Assembly: GCF_008011855.1 (NCBI RefSeq)
Contig: NZ_VOUX01000026.1
Coordinates: 1 to 60,087 of the forward strand
Source of the DNA: Serratia bockelmannii
GTDB taxonomy: Bacteria; Pseudomonadota; Gammaproteobacteria; Enterobacterales; Enterobacteriaceae
Direction of reading: 5' to 3'
Length of the DNA: 60,087 nt
The position numbers and the translations under genes were made by a program. Of this stretch, positions 1 through 9,099 are shown piece by piece (the stretch's first letter is position 1; the number at the start of each line of letters is the position of its first letter). The notes beneath the pieces are model-generated. The model saw only the letters and a program-made list of their open reading frames with translations, was not told the origin of the DNA and ran no database searches.

Positions 1-22
1 TGCGTTTAATATACTGGTTCAT
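1..22 (-). CDS. Start of an unidentified gene (5' end only)
   Basis: On the minus strand an AGAGGA ribosome-binding site (30-35) lies 7 bases before an ATG at 22, followed by codons for MNQYIKR up to the window edge. The product cannot be named from seven residues. It is tail-to-tail with nothing visible and is separated from yibQ by a terminator hairpin. A chance ATG is possible, but the site spacing is ideal. Confidence 0.35.
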
Positions 23-84
23 CACATTTTCCTCTGTGCGTGAGTAAAATGTGTCAACGCTATTCAGGACGGGTCACAGACGTG

Positions 85-111
85 AAAAAGGCCGGAATTC
101 CGGCCTTTTTT
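85..111. terminator. Bidirectional rho-independent terminator after yibQ
   Basis: A perfect inverted repeat with GGCCGGAATTCCGGCC at its core is flanked by an A-run and a T-run. It can therefore stop transcription in both directions. It ends the gpmI-envC-yibQ transcript. Confidence 0.85.
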
Positions 112-1063
112 ATGCTTGCGGTTTGGCTTGCGTCCAGTGTTGCCAATGACGCTTGATGAAGGTCACCGGCGGCGAGGTGGCTATGCTGTCGGCGATGACG
201 CCCAGCGCGGTGCCGGCGTTGGCTTTTTCCTTCGGCGGTTTGACCTTGCACTGTTTGATGCCACCGCTGAACGGATTTTTCGGCTGCGGTTTTTGCGGTT
301 TGACCGGCGGCGGGACGTAGCTGCCGCCGCCGTTGCCCTGCGGTTCGTTCAGCAGCGCGCTCGGTTTGACCAGCACGATATCGGCGGGCAGCGACGGCAG
401 CATCTGCTGCAGCACCTTCACCGTCGCCGGACGTGGATGCCCGATGGCGATGGCGGAACCGTTGCGCCGCGCCAATTCAACCGCGCGATTGAACTGGCGG
501 CGGATGTCGGCTTCGTTCGCGGTATCGTCGAGGAACACCTTGCGTTTGATCACTTTCACGCCGGTGCCGGCCGCGGCGCGGGTCGCCTGGCTGTTGCCGA
601 TGGTCATGCTGTCGAGGAAGTACAGGCGGTAGCTTTCGAGCGCCTGCATCACTTTCTGCATGCCCGGCAGGCTGGAGGTCATGGCGCTGCCCATGTGGTT
701 GTTCATGCCGACCGCGTAAGGCACATTGTTCACCGCGTTGCGGATGATGCGCTGGATCTCGTCGCCGCTCATGGCAGGCTGCAGGGTATCGCGCTCCAGC
801 GGCTGCTTGCTGAGCGGCGCCATTGGCATGTGGATCAAGACTTCGCGGCCCTGGCTGTGGGCGCGAGTGGCCATCAGGCGGGCATGCGGCGCGTTGGGCA
901 ATACCGCAACCGAGATCGCCGTCGGCATTTGCAGCACTGCGTTTTCTTCGTGAGGGCGGTAGCCCACGTCATCGATGACGATGGAGAGTTTTCCTGCCTG
1001 CGCAGCGTAAACCTGCAGCAGACAGCCTATTAACAGAGCTGTACGGGTTTTGACATAGTGCAA
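110..1063 (-). CDS. yibQ: Divergent polysaccharide deacetylase family protein YibQ
   Basis: This is an exported protein of about 317 residues. A signal peptide (hydrophobic stretch ending AAQA) precedes the conserved GKLSIVIDDVGYRP and a GMNNHMGS motif typical of YibQ/DUF610 proteins, which have a polysaccharide-deacetylase-like fold. The C-terminus is a low-complexity proline/lysine tail. The biochemical activity of the family is not established; linkage to EnvC suggests a role in cell-wall metabolism (inference). It is the last gene of gpmI-envC-yibQ. The frame opens at a GTG (1081) inside envC, but a TTG at 1063, two bases after the envC stop and with GGAAG upstream, gives the more usual signal-peptide length, so I chose it. 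The start remains uncertain. Confidence 0.88.
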   Translation of the reverse strand: MHYVKTRTALLIGCLLQVYAAQAGKLSIVIDDVGYRPHEENAVLQMPTAISVAVLPNAPHARLMATRAHSQGREVLIHMPMAPLSKQPLERDTLQPAMSGDEIQRIIRNAVNNVPYAVGMNNHMGSAMTSSLPGMQKVMQALESYRLYFLDSMTIGNSQATRAAAGTGVKVIKRKVFLDDTANEADIRRQFNRAVELARRNGSAIAIGHPRPATVKVLQQMLPSLPADIVLVKPSALLNEPQGNGGGSYVPPPVKPQKPQPKNPFSGGIKQCKVKPPKEKANAGTALGVIADSIATSPPVTFIKRHWQHWTQAKPQA

Positions 1064-1065
1064 AT

Positions 1066-2400
1066 CTATCTTCCCAACCACGGCAGTGGGTTAACCGCCT
1101 GTCCCTGACGACGGATTTCGAAATAGAGCGACGGCGTTCCCTGGCCGCCGCTGGTGCCGACCAGAGCGATCGGCTGGCCGGCGCGCACTTGCGCCCCGAC
1201 GTTGACCAACGCGCTTTGGTTGTAGCCGTACACGCTCATGTCGCCTTTACCGTGTTCGACCACCACCATCAGGCCATAGCCTTGCAGCCAGTCGGCCAGC
1301 AGCACGCGGCCATCGGCGACGGCTTTCACTTCGCTACCTTCGCGGGCCTCAATCACCATGCCTTTCCAGCGTAGTTCGCCCTGCTGCTGTTCGCCAAAGC
1401 CGTGCAGCGTGCGGCCGCGTACCGGCCACATCAGCTGGCCGGCCGGACGACCGAGACCGCCGGTGCGCGCCATCAGCGAGCGATCGGCTTCGCTAGGTTT
1501 GTAGGTGGTGCCGGTTTTCTTCGCCTGCTGTTCCTTGATGCGCACCTGTTCGCGCACTTTGGCCGCTTCACGCGCTTCGCGTTCGGCGCGCGCACGGGCT
1601 TCGCGCTCCGCCCGGGCGATCTTGTCGCGCATGCGGGCTTCGTTTTGGCGCAGTTCCACCAGGCGTTGTTGGTCTTTTTCCAGCGAGGCTTCCAGCGCGG
1701 TCAGCGTTTTCTTGCGGGCGCCGCGCGCCTGCTCCAGCTTCTGCTGCTGTGTTTGTTGTTCGCTCAGTAAGGATTTTTGCTGGCCCTGTTTGGCCACCAG
1801 CGTGGTTTTTTGCTTCGCCAGCTCGGCGCGGGTCTGTTTCAGCTCTTCGATGGTTTTCTGGCGCGCTTCGTTCAGATAGCCGAAATAGGCCAGAATACGT
1901 TCGCTGCGCTGGCTTTCTTCACCGCTGAGGATCAGCTGCACGGCGCTGTGCTGCCCTTGCCGGAAGGCGGCGTCGAGCTGTTTGGCGAGGAGGTTTTGTT
2001 GGGTCGATTGCTGCTTTTGCAGTTTGGTTATCGAGGCGTTCAGGCCGGAAATATCCTTGCTCAACTGGGTGAGCGTGCCCTGGGTGTCGCGCAACTGGCG
2101 GCTGGCCTGGGCGATGGTTTTTTCCTGCTGACGCAGCTGATCCTGCAGCGAGCTGCGCTGCTGCTGCTGCTGCTTCACCGCTTTTTCTTTCTCGGCGATG
2201 CTCTGCTGGATGTCTTTCAGCTGGGATTTATTGTCTTCCGCCGCCTGGCCGGCGAGCGGCAACAGCAAGACGCCAGCGCAAAATACGCTGGCGCACATGG
2301 CGGTGAACGTCCTTGGCGCGGTGCGTTCAGGCAGCGGCCGGCTGCCTGCGTTTGCGCTTCGGGTTACCCTTGATAGTGCAAAAAACGCCTTCTCCCTCAT
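1066..2400 (-). CDS. envC: Murein hydrolase activator EnvC
   Basis: A periplasmic activator of the amidases AmiA and AmiB at the division septum, recruited through FtsEX in E. coli. The order is an N-terminal signal sequence (hydrophobic segment ending in GQAA, about residues 40-54), a long glutamine/lysine-rich coiled coil (about 55-300), and a C-terminal LytM/M23 domain ending NPLPWLGR. The LytM domain lacks the full metal ligand set, as expected for EnvC, which activates but does not cut. The N-terminus is about 15-20 residues longer than in E. coli and no strong ribosome-binding site precedes the ATG at 2400. A shorter start (for instance 2298) is possible. It begins 9 bases after gpmI and ends at the start of yibQ, so the three are co-transcribed. 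Confidence 0.95.
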   Translation of the reverse strand: MREKAFFALSRVTRSANAGSRPLPERTAPRTFTAMCASVFCAGVLLLPLAGQAAEDNKSQLKDIQQSIAEKEKAVKQQQQQRSSLQDQLRQQEKTIAQASRQLRDTQGTLTQLSKDISGLNASITKLQKQQSTQQNLLAKQLDAAFRQGQHSAVQLILSGEESQRSERILAYFGYLNEARQKTIEELKQTRAELAKQKTTLVAKQGQQKSLLSEQQTQQQKLEQARGARKKTLTALEASLEKDQQRLVELRQNEARMRDKIARAEREARARAEREAREAAKVREQVRIKEQQAKKTGTTYKPSEADRSLMARTGGLGRPAGQLMWPVRGRTLHGFGEQQQGELRWKGMVIEAREGSEVKAVADGRVLLADWLQGYGLMVVVEHGKGDMSVYGYNQSALVNVGAQVRAGQPIALVGTSGGQGTPSLYFEIRRQGQAVNPLPWLGR

Positions 2401-2409
2401 GGAGAAGGA

Positions 2410-3954
2410 TTATTCCACGATGAACAGCGGCTTACCAGTCATCTCTTGCGGGATTTCCATTCCCATCAGCGTTAACAGGGTTGGCGCGATGTCCGAAAGC
2501 TTGCCGCCTTCGACCGCCCGTGCCGGTTTGCCGACGTAAATCAGCGGTACCGGCAGGCTGGTGTGGGCGGTATGCGCTTGGCCGGTGGCCGGATCGCGCA
2601 TCTGCTCGGCGTTGCCGTGATCGGCGGTGATCAGCAGTTGGCCGTCGACGTCGCGCACCGCGTCAACCACCTGGGCGATGCAGGCATCCAGCGTCTCCAC
2701 CGCTTTGACCGCTGCTTCATACACGCCGGTATGCCCCACCATGTCGCCGTTCGGGTAGTTGCAGATAATGGCGTCGTATTTGCCGCTGCGGATGGCGCTC
2801 AGCAGTTTGTCGGTCAGCTCGGCGGCGCTCATCTCCGGCTGCAGATCGTAGGTGGCGACCTTCGGCGAATTGACCAGCACGCGGTCTTCCCCTTTGAACG
2901 GCGCTTCCACGCCGCCGTTATAGAAGAAGGTGACGTGGGCGTATTTTTCGGTTTCCGAGATGCGCAGCTGGGTTTTGTCGTGCTTCATCAGCCATTCGCC
3001 GAAGGTGTTGGCCAGCGACGCCGGCGGGTAGGCGCAGGCGGTCGCGATGTCGGCGGCGTACTCGGTCAGCATCACGAAATCGCCGAACTGCACCCGCTTG
3101 GCGCGCGGGAAACCGTCGAAATCCGCGTTCACGAAAGCGCGGGTGATCTGGCGCGCGCGGTCAGCGCGGAAGTTCATGAAGATCAACGCATCGCCGTCCT
3201 GCATCGCGGCATCGGCCTCACCGGCGGCGCGAATGACGGTCGGTTTGACGAACTCGTCGTTTTCACCGCGCTGGTAGGCGGCCTGCAGGCCGGCGATCGC
3301 ATCGTCGGCCACGTAGTCGCCCTTGGCCGCGGTCAGCAGGTCATAGGCCAGCTGCACGCGATCCCAGCGGTTGTCGCGGTCCATCGCGTAGTAGCGGCCG
3401 ATCAGCGAGGCGATGCGCCCGACGCCCAGCGCGGCGAAGGCGTCGCGGCAGCGTTGCAGCGGGGCTTCGGCGCTGCGCGGCGGCGTGTCGCGCCCGTCGA
3501 GGAAGGCATGCAGATAAACGGCTTTGGCGCCGCGTTGGGCGGCCAGCTTGATCATGGCCAGAATGTGCTCTTCGTGGCTGTGCACGCCGCCCGGCGACAG
3601 CAGGCCCATGATATGCACCGCCTTGCCGGCCGCTACGGCTTTATCGACCGCGGCGGTCAGCACCGGGTTGGCGAAGAATTCGCCGTCGGCGATCGCTTTG
3701 TCCAGCCGGGTCAGATCCTGGTAGACGATGCGCCCGGCGCCCAGGTTGACGTGGCCGACTTCGGAGTTGCCCATTTGGCCGTCGGGCAGGCCGACATCCA
3801 GCCCGGAGGCGGCGATCAGCGTATGCGGCTGCTCCCGCCACAGACGGTCCATCACCGGGGTGCCGGCGTTCAGGATCGCGTTGTCCTGCCGCTCCTCACG
3901 GTGGCCGTAACCGTCCAGGATCACCAGTACCATCGGTTTTTTGTTGCTCGACAT
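2410..3954 (-). CDS. gpmI: 2,3-bisphosphoglycerate-independent phosphoglycerate mutase
   Basis: Interconverts 3- and 2-phosphoglycerate in glycolysis and gluconeogenesis using two Mn2+ ions and a phosphoserine intermediate. It has 514 residues, the standard length. The N-terminal [13 protein letters not shown] carries metal ligands, and [15 protein letters not shown] holds the nucleophilic serine (S64). [12 protein letters not shown] and [10 protein letters not shown] supply further metal-binding residues. It is the first gene of gpmI-envC-yibQ, a conserved enterobacterial arrangement. It is divergent from yibN across about 300 bases that must hold both promoters. Confidence 0.98.
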   Translation of the reverse strand: MSSNKKPMVLVILDGYGHREERQDNAILNAGTPVMDRLWREQPHTLIAASGLDVGLPDGQMGNSEVGHVNLGAGRIVYQDLTRLDKAIADGEFFANPVLTAAVDKAVAAGKAVHIMGLLSPGGVHSHEEHILAMIKLAAQRGAKAVYLHAFLDGRDTPPRSAEAPLQRCRDAFAALGVGRIASLIGRYYAMDRDNRWDRVQLAYDLLTAAKGDYVADDAIAGLQAAYQRGENDEFVKPTVIRAAGEADAAMQDGDALIFMNFRADRARQITRAFVNADFDGFPRAKRVQFGDFVMLTEYAADIATACAYPPASLANTFGEWLMKHDKTQLRISETEKYAHVTFFYNGGVEAPFKGEDRVLVNSPKVATYDLQPEMSAAELTDKLLSAIRSGKYDAIICNYPNGDMVGHTGVYEAAVKAVETLDACIAQVVDAVRDVDGQLLITADHGNAEQMRDPATGQAHTAHTSLPVPLIYVGKPARAVEGGKLSDIAPTLLTLMGMEIPQEMTGKPLFIVE

Positions 3955-4251
3955 TGCATTGACCTCTTATGAACTTTTTAAGCTGCGAATAGCCATGCGC
4001 CCGCCGCAAGCATGGCTGTTCGCCCTCGAAAAACCGGCTGATTTTACATCGCCGCCGGCGAGAAATAGCCCAAAGAGATCAAGGTTGCGGCGAATCGCGC
4101 GGGCTTTTATGCTCTGACCTCGGGAATTTCTCAGCGCAGCCCGCAGTTTCTACAATCGCGCTTGCTTATTGGCTGTATTTGCCGCACTCGGCAGGTATAC
4201 TCTGGAACCTTGACTTATTTATCCCTTAACTGACGGGAGTTGTTACACCCC
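3955..4251. other. Divergent promoter region gpmI / yibN
   Basis: This 297-base non-coding stretch separates gpmI (minus) from yibN (plus). I see no gene, terminator or clear operator. A TATACT-like -10 near 4196-4201, followed by GGGAG just before yibN, fits a yibN promoter. Confidence 0.4.
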
Positions 4252-4686
4252 ATGCTGCAAGAAATTATGCCATTCGTAAGCAGACACCCGATTCTGAGCC
4301 TGGCTTGGATCGCTCTGCTGGTCGCCGTGATCGTCATGACCTTCAAAAGCCGTTTCTCCAAGGTCAAAGAGATCGCTCGCGGTGAAGCTATCCGCCTGAT
4401 CAACAAAGAAGAAGCCGTGGTGGTCGACACCCGCAGCCGCGACGATTTCCGCCGTGGTCACCTGGCCAGCGCCATCAACCTGACCGCCAGCGAAATCAAA
4501 AGCGGCAGCCTGGGCGAGCTGGAAAAACACAAAGCGCAGCCGATCATCGTCGTGTGCGCCAACGGCACCGCCTCCCGCGAGCCGGCGGAGAACCTGAGCA
4601 AGGCCGGTTTTGAAAAGGTGACGATGCTGAAAGACGGCATCGCCGGCTGGAGCGGAGAAAACCTGCCGCTGGTGCGCGGTAAGTAA
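4252..4686 (+). CDS. yibN: Membrane-anchored rhodanese-like protein YibN
   Basis: A 144-residue protein with one N-terminal membrane segment (about residues 12-33, [15 protein letters not shown]) and a cytoplasmic rhodanese domain. Typical pieces are [16 protein letters not shown] and the active-site loop [14 protein letters not shown], whose cysteine would carry the persulfide. The end, [13 protein letters not shown], matches E. coli YibN. Its physiological role is unsettled. The ATG at 4252 (MLQEIMPFV) aligns with the E. coli start and follows GGGAG, whereas an upstream in-frame TTG at 4240 adds four unconserved residues. It begins a run with grxC, secB, gpsA and cysE. Confidence 0.93.
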   Translation: MLQEIMPFVSRHPILSLAWIALLVAVIVMTFKSRFSKVKEIARGEAIRLINKEEAVVVDTRSRDDFRRGHLASAINLTASEIKSGSLGELEKHKAQPIIVVCANGTASREPAENLSKAGFEKVTMLKDGIAGWSGENLPLVRGK

Positions 4687-4714
4687 CCGTTTAACCTATT
4701 TGAGGTGGCAATCC

Positions 4715-4963
4715 ATGGCTAACATTGATATCTACACCAAAGCGACCTGTCCGTTCTGCCATCGCGCCAAGGCGCTGTTGAACAGCAAGGGCGCGGCGTT
4801 TAACGAGATCGCCATCGACGGCGATAGCGCCAAGCGCGAAGTGATGATCGAGCGCAGTGGGCGCACCACCGTGCCGCAGATTTTCATCGATGGCCGGCAT
4901 ATCGGCGGCTGTGATGATTTATATGAACTCGATGCTCGCGGCGGCCTGGATCCGCTGCTTTAA
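4715..4963 (+). CDS. grxC: Glutaredoxin 3
   Basis: A small glutathione-dependent thiol-disulfide oxidoreductase of 82 residues, cytoplasmic. The CPFC active site (residues 11-14), the TVPQIF cis-proline loop and the GGCDDLYELDARGGLDPLL end are all present. This places it with classical dithiol glutaredoxins rather than monothiol ones. The ATG at 4715 follows GAGGTG at good spacing and gives the canonical MANIDIYTK start. It lies 28 bases after yibN and 57 before secB, an order kept across Enterobacterales. Confidence 0.97.
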   Translation: MANIDIYTKATCPFCHRAKALLNSKGAAFNEIAIDGDSAKREVMIERSGRTTVPQIFIDGRHIGGCDDLYELDARGGLDPLL

Positions 4964-5020
4964 GCAGCTTGCCGGCTCACCGAGTGTCAATAAGGACGTT
5001 TAACCAAGGGTATTACTCAC

Positions 5021-5491
5021 ATGTCAGAACAAAACAGCACCGAAATGGCTTTCCAGATCCAACGTATCTATACCAAGGATATCTCCTTCGAAGCGCCGAA
5101 CGCGCCGCAGGTTTTCCAGCAGGAATGGCAGCCGGAAGTTAAACTTGATCTGGATACCGCGTCCAGCCAGCTGGCTGACGAAGTGTATGAAGTGGTACTG
5201 CGCGTAACCGTGACGGCGAGCCTGGGCGAAGAGACCGCGTTCCTGTGCGAAGTGCAACAGGCGGGCATCTTCTCGGTAGCAGGTATCGAAGGCACGCAGC
5301 TGGCGCATTGCCTGGGTGCATACTGCCCGAACATCCTGTTCCCGTATGCGCGCGAGTGCATCACCAGCCTGGTTTCCCGCGGTACATTCCCGCAGCTGAA
5401 CCTGGCACCGGTCAACTTTGACGCGCTGTTCATGAACTATCTGCAGCAGCAGGCGGAAGGCGAAGGTGCCGCACCACATCAGGATGCCTGA
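5021..5491 (+). CDS. secB: Protein-export chaperone SecB
   Basis: A tetrameric cytoplasmic chaperone that holds precursor proteins unfolded and passes them to SecA. It has 156 residues, the family length. The conserved [19 protein letters not shown] start, the acidic QPEVKLDL strand and the LFPYARECI segment are visible. AAGGG stands 10 bases before the ATG. Its stop codon overlaps the gpsA start by one base, which indicates translational coupling. Confidence 0.98.
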   Translation: MSEQNSTEMAFQIQRIYTKDISFEAPNAPQVFQQEWQPEVKLDLDTASSQLADEVYEVVLRVTVTASLGEETAFLCEVQQAGIFSVAGIEGTQLAHCLGAYCPNILFPYARECITSLVSRGTFPQLNLAPVNFDALFMNYLQQQAEGEGAAPHQDA

Positions 5492-6510
5492 TGAACACCG
5501 TCAATGCTTCAATGACTGTTATCGGTGCCGGCTCGTACGGCACCGCATTGGCCATTACGCTGGCGCGTAACGGCCATGCCGTGGTGCTGTGGGGGCACAA
5601 CCCCGCGCAAATTCAAACGTTGCAGCAAGATCGCTGCAATCAGGCGTTTCTGCCCGACGTTCCTTTCCCCGATACCCTGCTGCTTGAGGCCGATTTGGCG
5701 CGTGCGCTGGCGGCCAGCCGCGACGTGCTGGTGGTGGTGCCAAGCCACGTGTTTGGCGACGTGCTGCGTCAACTGAAGCCGCATCTGCGCCCGGACGCCC
5801 GCATCGTGTGGGCCACCAAGGGGTTGGAAGCGGAAACCGGGCGATTGCTGCAGGACGTGGCGCGTGAGGCGTTGGGCGAGGCGATCCCGCTGGCGGTGCT
5901 CTCCGGGCCGACGTTCGCCAAAGAGCTGGCCGCCGGTCTGCCGACGGCGATCGCGCTGGCGGCGACCGATGCGCAGTTCGCCGACGATCTGCAACAGCTG
6001 TTGCACTGCGGCAAGAGCTTCCGCGTCTACAGCAATCCCGACTTTATCGGCGTGCAGCTTGGCGGCGCGGTGAAGAATGTGATCGCCATCGGCGCTGGCA
6101 TGTCCGACGGCATCGGTTTCGGCGCCAACGCCCGCACCGCGTTGATTACGCGCGGGCTGGCGGAAATGAGCCGTCTGGGTTCTGCGCTGGGCGCCGATCC
6201 TTCGACGTTCATGGGCATGGCGGGGCTGGGGGATCTGGTGCTAACCTGCACGGACAACCAATCGCGCAACCGCCGCTTCGGCATTATGCTGGGGCAAGGT
6301 AAAGGCGTGCAGGAAGCGCAGGACAGCATCGGTCAGGTGGTCGAGGGCTATCGCAATACCAAAGAGGTGTTGGCGCTGGCGCAGCGGCACGGCGTGGAAA
6401 TGCCGATCACCGAACAGATTTATCAGGTGCTTTACTGCCATAAAGACGCCCGCGAAGCGGCGCTGAGCCTGCTGGGGCGAGCCCGAAAGGACGAAAAACC
6501 CAGCGCGTGA
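5491..6510 (+). CDS. gpsA: Glycerol-3-phosphate dehydrogenase [NAD(P)+], biosynthetic
   Basis: Makes sn-glycerol 3-phosphate from dihydroxyacetone phosphate for phospholipid synthesis. It has 339 residues. The Rossmann motif [13 protein letters not shown] is at residues 10-22. KGLE and [17 protein letters not shown] follow, then the catalytic lysine region [12 protein letters not shown] and [14 protein letters not shown]. The start shares a base with the secB stop (TGATG arrangement). The downstream gap to cysE (about 105 bases) contains a bulged GGGGCAGC/GCTGACCCC hairpin around 6525-6549. Confidence 0.98.
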   Translation: MNTVNASMTVIGAGSYGTALAITLARNGHAVVLWGHNPAQIQTLQQDRCNQAFLPDVPFPDTLLLEADLARALAASRDVLVVVPSHVFGDVLRQLKPHLRPDARIVWATKGLEAETGRLLQDVAREALGEAIPLAVLSGPTFAKELAAGLPTAIALAATDAQFADDLQQLLHCGKSFRVYSNPDFIGVQLGGAVKNVIAIGAGMSDGIGFGANARTALITRGLAEMSRLGSALGADPSTFMGMAGLGDLVLTCTDNQSRNRRFGIMLGQGKGVQEAQDSIGQVVEGYRNTKEVLALAQRHGVEMPITEQIYQVLYCHKDAREAALSLLGRARKDEKPSA

Positions 6511-6616
6511 CATAAAACGATATGTCGGGGCAGCGGAATGCTGACCCCGCAAATGACCTGGGCCGCTCCGCGCTACCGTGTGAAACGGCCCGTTTGGCAA
6601 GGCAAAGGGGTATGTG

Positions 6617-7438
6617 ATGTCGTCAGAAGAGTTGGAACAGGTCTGGAACAGCATTAAATCAGAAGCGCGAGCACTGGCTGATTGTGAACCGATGCTGGCC
6701 AGCTTTTTCCATGCGACGTTGCTCAAGCACGAGAATCTGGGCAGCGCGCTCAGCTATATGCTGGCCAACAAGCTGGCGACGCCGATCATGCCCGCCATCG
6801 CGGTGCGCGAGGTGGTGGAAGAGGCCTACAAGTCCGACAATCAGATGATCGTTTCGGCGGCGCGCGATATCCTCGCGGTGCGGCTGCGCGACCCGGCGGT
6901 CGATAAATACTCCACGCCGCTGCTTTACCTCAAAGGGTTCCATGCGCTGCAGGCTTACCGCATCGGCCATTGGCTGTGGCAGCAAGGGCGGCAAGCGCTG
7001 GCTATCTACCTGCAAAATCAAATTTCCGTCGCCTTCGGCGTGGACATCCACCCGGCGGCGACCATCGGCTGCGGCATCATGCTTGACCACGCTACCGGCA
7101 TCGTGATCGGTGAAACGGCGGTGGTGGAGAACAACGTTTCTATCCTGCAGTCGGTCACGCTCGGCGGTACCGGTAAAACCAGCGGCGACCGTCACCCGAA
7201 AATCCGCGAAGGGGTGATGATTGGCGCCGGCGCCAAAATTCTCGGCAATATCGAAGTGGGCAAGGGCGCGAAGATCGGCGCGGGTTCGGTGGTTTTGCAG
7301 GCGGTGCCGCCGCATACCACCGCCGCCGGGGTGCCGGCGCGCATCGTCGGGCGGCCGGAGAGCGATACGCCGTCGATGGATATGGACCAATACTTCAACG
7401 GTACCAACCACGGTTTCGAGTACGGCGACGGCATTTGA
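6617..7438 (+). CDS. cysE: Serine O-acetyltransferase
   Basis: Acetylates L-serine with acetyl-CoA, the committed step of cysteine synthesis, and is feedback-inhibited by cysteine. It has 273 residues. The helical N-terminal domain (about 1-140) is followed by left-handed beta-helix hexapeptide repeats (GVDIHPAATIGCGIMLDHATG and on), the loop TGKTSGDRHPKI, and the tail PSMDMDQYFNGTNHGFEYGDGI. The methionines in the tail that matter for cysteine inhibition in E. coli are kept. The ATG at 6617 matches the E. coli start; an in-frame GTG just before it is not needed. A terminator follows. Confidence 0.97.
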   Translation: MSSEELEQVWNSIKSEARALADCEPMLASFFHATLLKHENLGSALSYMLANKLATPIMPAIAVREVVEEAYKSDNQMIVSAARDILAVRLRDPAVDKYSTPLLYLKGFHALQAYRIGHWLWQQGRQALAIYLQNQISVAFGVDIHPAATIGCGIMLDHATGIVIGETAVVENNVSILQSVTLGGTGKTSGDRHPKIREGVMIGAGAKILGNIEVGKGAKIGAGSVVLQAVPPHTTAAGVPARIVGRPESDTPSMDMDQYFNGTNHGFEYGDGI

Positions 7439-7458
7439 ACGCCGTTTGCGTATCCATT

Positions 7459-7489
7459 CAGGGGGAGCTTTGGCTCCCCCTGTGTTTTT
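7459..7489 (+). terminator. Rho-independent terminator of cysE
   Basis: A ten-base-pair stem (CAGGGGGAGC / GCTCCCCCTG) with a TTTG loop is followed by TGTTTTT. It closes the secB-gpsA-cysE transcript and lies before the convergent lipoprotein gene. Confidence 0.85.
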
Positions 7490-7499
7490 CAGGCGGCGG

Positions 7500-8171
7500 T
7501 CAGCCCTGTTTCGGGAACTGGGTGATATCGGTAACGATGTCGTCGATCGCCGCCTTGACGTCATCCGCCGTGACCGGCGTGCTGTCGTTGTTGACGGTTT
7601 TACCGTAGGCCTTGCGTACCACTTCCATCACCGTTTTACCGGTATCCTGGTCGATCAACTCGCCTTCAATATACAGCGCGGTATTTTGCGTCCGGTGCCC
7701 GGTAGCCGCCATGGTGCTGGCAACCACTGCAGCGACCGGCACCACTTCATAGAACTTCATGTCTTCGTTTTCGGCCGAAACGGCGGTGATGGCGAGTTTG
7801 GCCACCAGAACGCGCGAGCCCGTCGGGCTTGGCAGAATGGTAAAGCGGTTCTGCAGCGCGGTTTTGATTCGCTGGGTCGCGTAGGCCTTAATCTTGTTCA
7901 GCGTGTCCTGGCTGACGCGCGCCGTGGGTTTCTCCGCCGGGAAATAGACCACCGGTTGGAAATAGATACCGCGATAGTTGGATTCCTTGTAGCTCGGATC
8001 TACCCAGCGCAGCGTTTTATGACCGCTTGGCGAGGTGGTTTCCTGCAGTTTGCTGTAATCGGACAAGAAGCCCGAATATTGCGACGTTTGGGTGACTTTG
8101 GACGAACAGCCCGCCAGCAACAGGCCCGCTGCCAGAACGGCCATGGCAACGCTCAAGCGTTGTTTTTTCAT
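7500..8171 (-). CDS. DUF3313-family outer lipoprotein
   Basis: A 223-residue predicted lipoprotein. The signal peptide ends in a lipobox LLAGC with the lipidated cysteine at residue 22, followed by serines, which favours the outer membrane. The mature part, with its SGFLSDYSKL start, resembles the DUF3313 family, whose function is not established. EGELIDQDTGKTV in the middle is typical of this lipoprotein group. It is a lone gene, convergent with cysE and upstream-neighboured by the CHAD gene. It is absent from this position in E. coli, so it is part of an accessory insert. Confidence 0.85.
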   Translation of the reverse strand: MKKQRLSVAMAVLAAGLLLAGCSSKVTQTSQYSGFLSDYSKLQETTSPSGHKTLRWVDPSYKESNYRGIYFQPVVYFPAEKPTARVSQDTLNKIKAYATQRIKTALQNRFTILPSPTGSRVLVAKLAITAVSAENEDMKFYEVVPVAAVVASTMAATGHRTQNTALYIEGELIDQDTGKTVMEVVRKAYGKTVNNDSTPVTADDVKAAIDDIVTDITQFPKQG

Positions 8172-8275
8172 GTGGTTTCCTATGATGAGTGGTGATTACC
8201 CTTACAAAACATAGCGCATTATCTGCGCCTCATCGGGCATTTTCGGGGCCGGGCGTGCCCTGCTGCGGCCTTTTT

Positions 8276-9049
8276 TCAGGATCGTGATGCGCCGCCGGTT
8301 TTCACCACCAGTGCGGGTGATAAGGCAACGAGCAAGATGCCCGCTCTGGCCAGCGCCTGGTGTTGCTCTGCTTGCCATCGGGGCAACAAGGGCCAGAGAT
8401 CCGCCTGATGTTCTGCCTGCAGGCACCAGACCTCCCGGTCGTGCCAATCGCCGAGGGCGTTTTGCACCGCTTTCAGGCCCGCCATTGCGGCGGGAGAGAG
8501 GGGGAGGCGTTGCGGGTAGGCTTCGGCCGCGTAGCGCAGGCGTTTGACCAGCAGCCGCAGACGGTGGCGATCGTAGCCGGTATCAGCCAACGCCCTGCGC
8601 AATTGCCGCTGCTGGCGCTGCAGGCGTCGGTTCACACGGTGTTTGGCGGGGCGCTGCGCGATGCGGCGAAAGCGGTGCGGCCAGGCGTGCAATAGCGAAG
8701 GGAAGCTGATGAGCAGCGGGTTGGCGAGCAGTTGGCGGCAGCGGGCCTGAAAATCGCTTTGGCGCACGTTGGCCTGCCAATCGAGGCGATGGTGCGCCAA
8801 TTCGACGATCAGCACCTCGAGATCGCGCAGAGGCGTCGTGAGCTTGCCCAACTCGGCGGCGGCCCGATCGAGCCGCGTTGCGCCGGGGCAGCCGCGCAAC
8901 GGACGCAGCAGGCTGCGAATGCGGCGCAGGCAGACGCGCAAGTCGTGTAGCGCCTCGGTGTCTTGCGCCTGTTGCAGCCGCAACAGCGCCTCGTTCAGCG
9001 CCGATTCGAGCCGGCGAAGCTGGGTAACAATATCTGCGATGAAAGCCAT
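8276..9049 (-). CDS. CHAD-domain protein
   Basis: A 257-residue, arginine- and histidine-rich helical protein. The conserved CHAD signatures are visible: EALHDLRVCLRRIRSLLR near residue 33, a central RLLVKRLRYAAEAYPQRL and a late VQNALGDWHDREVW. CHAD domains bind inorganic polyphosphate, and the basic surface residues fit that. This protein has no attached CYTH phosphatase domain, so it is probably a binding or targeting protein (inference). It stands alone between the lipoprotein and trmL with about 50 bases to trmL. The ribosome-binding site is weak. Confidence 0.85.
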   Translation of the reverse strand: MAFIADIVTQLRRLESALNEALLRLQQAQDTEALHDLRVCLRRIRSLLRPLRGCPGATRLDRAAAELGKLTTPLRDLEVLIVELAHHRLDWQANVRQSDFQARCRQLLANPLLISFPSLLHAWPHRFRRIAQRPAKHRVNRRLQRQQRQLRRALADTGYDRHRLRLLVKRLRYAAEAYPQRLPLSPAAMAGLKAVQNALGDWHDREVWCLQAEHQADLWPLLPRWQAEQHQALARAGILLVALSPALVVKTGGASRS

Positions 9050-9099
9050 GTGCCGTATCTGGAGAGGTTAACCCTTCCAGTATGGCGCGTCGTCGCGGA

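Noticed and set aside
4240..4251. TTG upstream of yibN as the start
   Set aside because: It adds four unconserved residues and is nearer the GGGAG than is usual; the ATG at 4252 aligns with the family.
8247..8276. Stem GGCCG/CGGCC with T-run on the plus strand
   Set aside because: It is oriented to end plus-strand transcription, but no plus-strand gene ends there; the 14-base loop is also long for a terminator.
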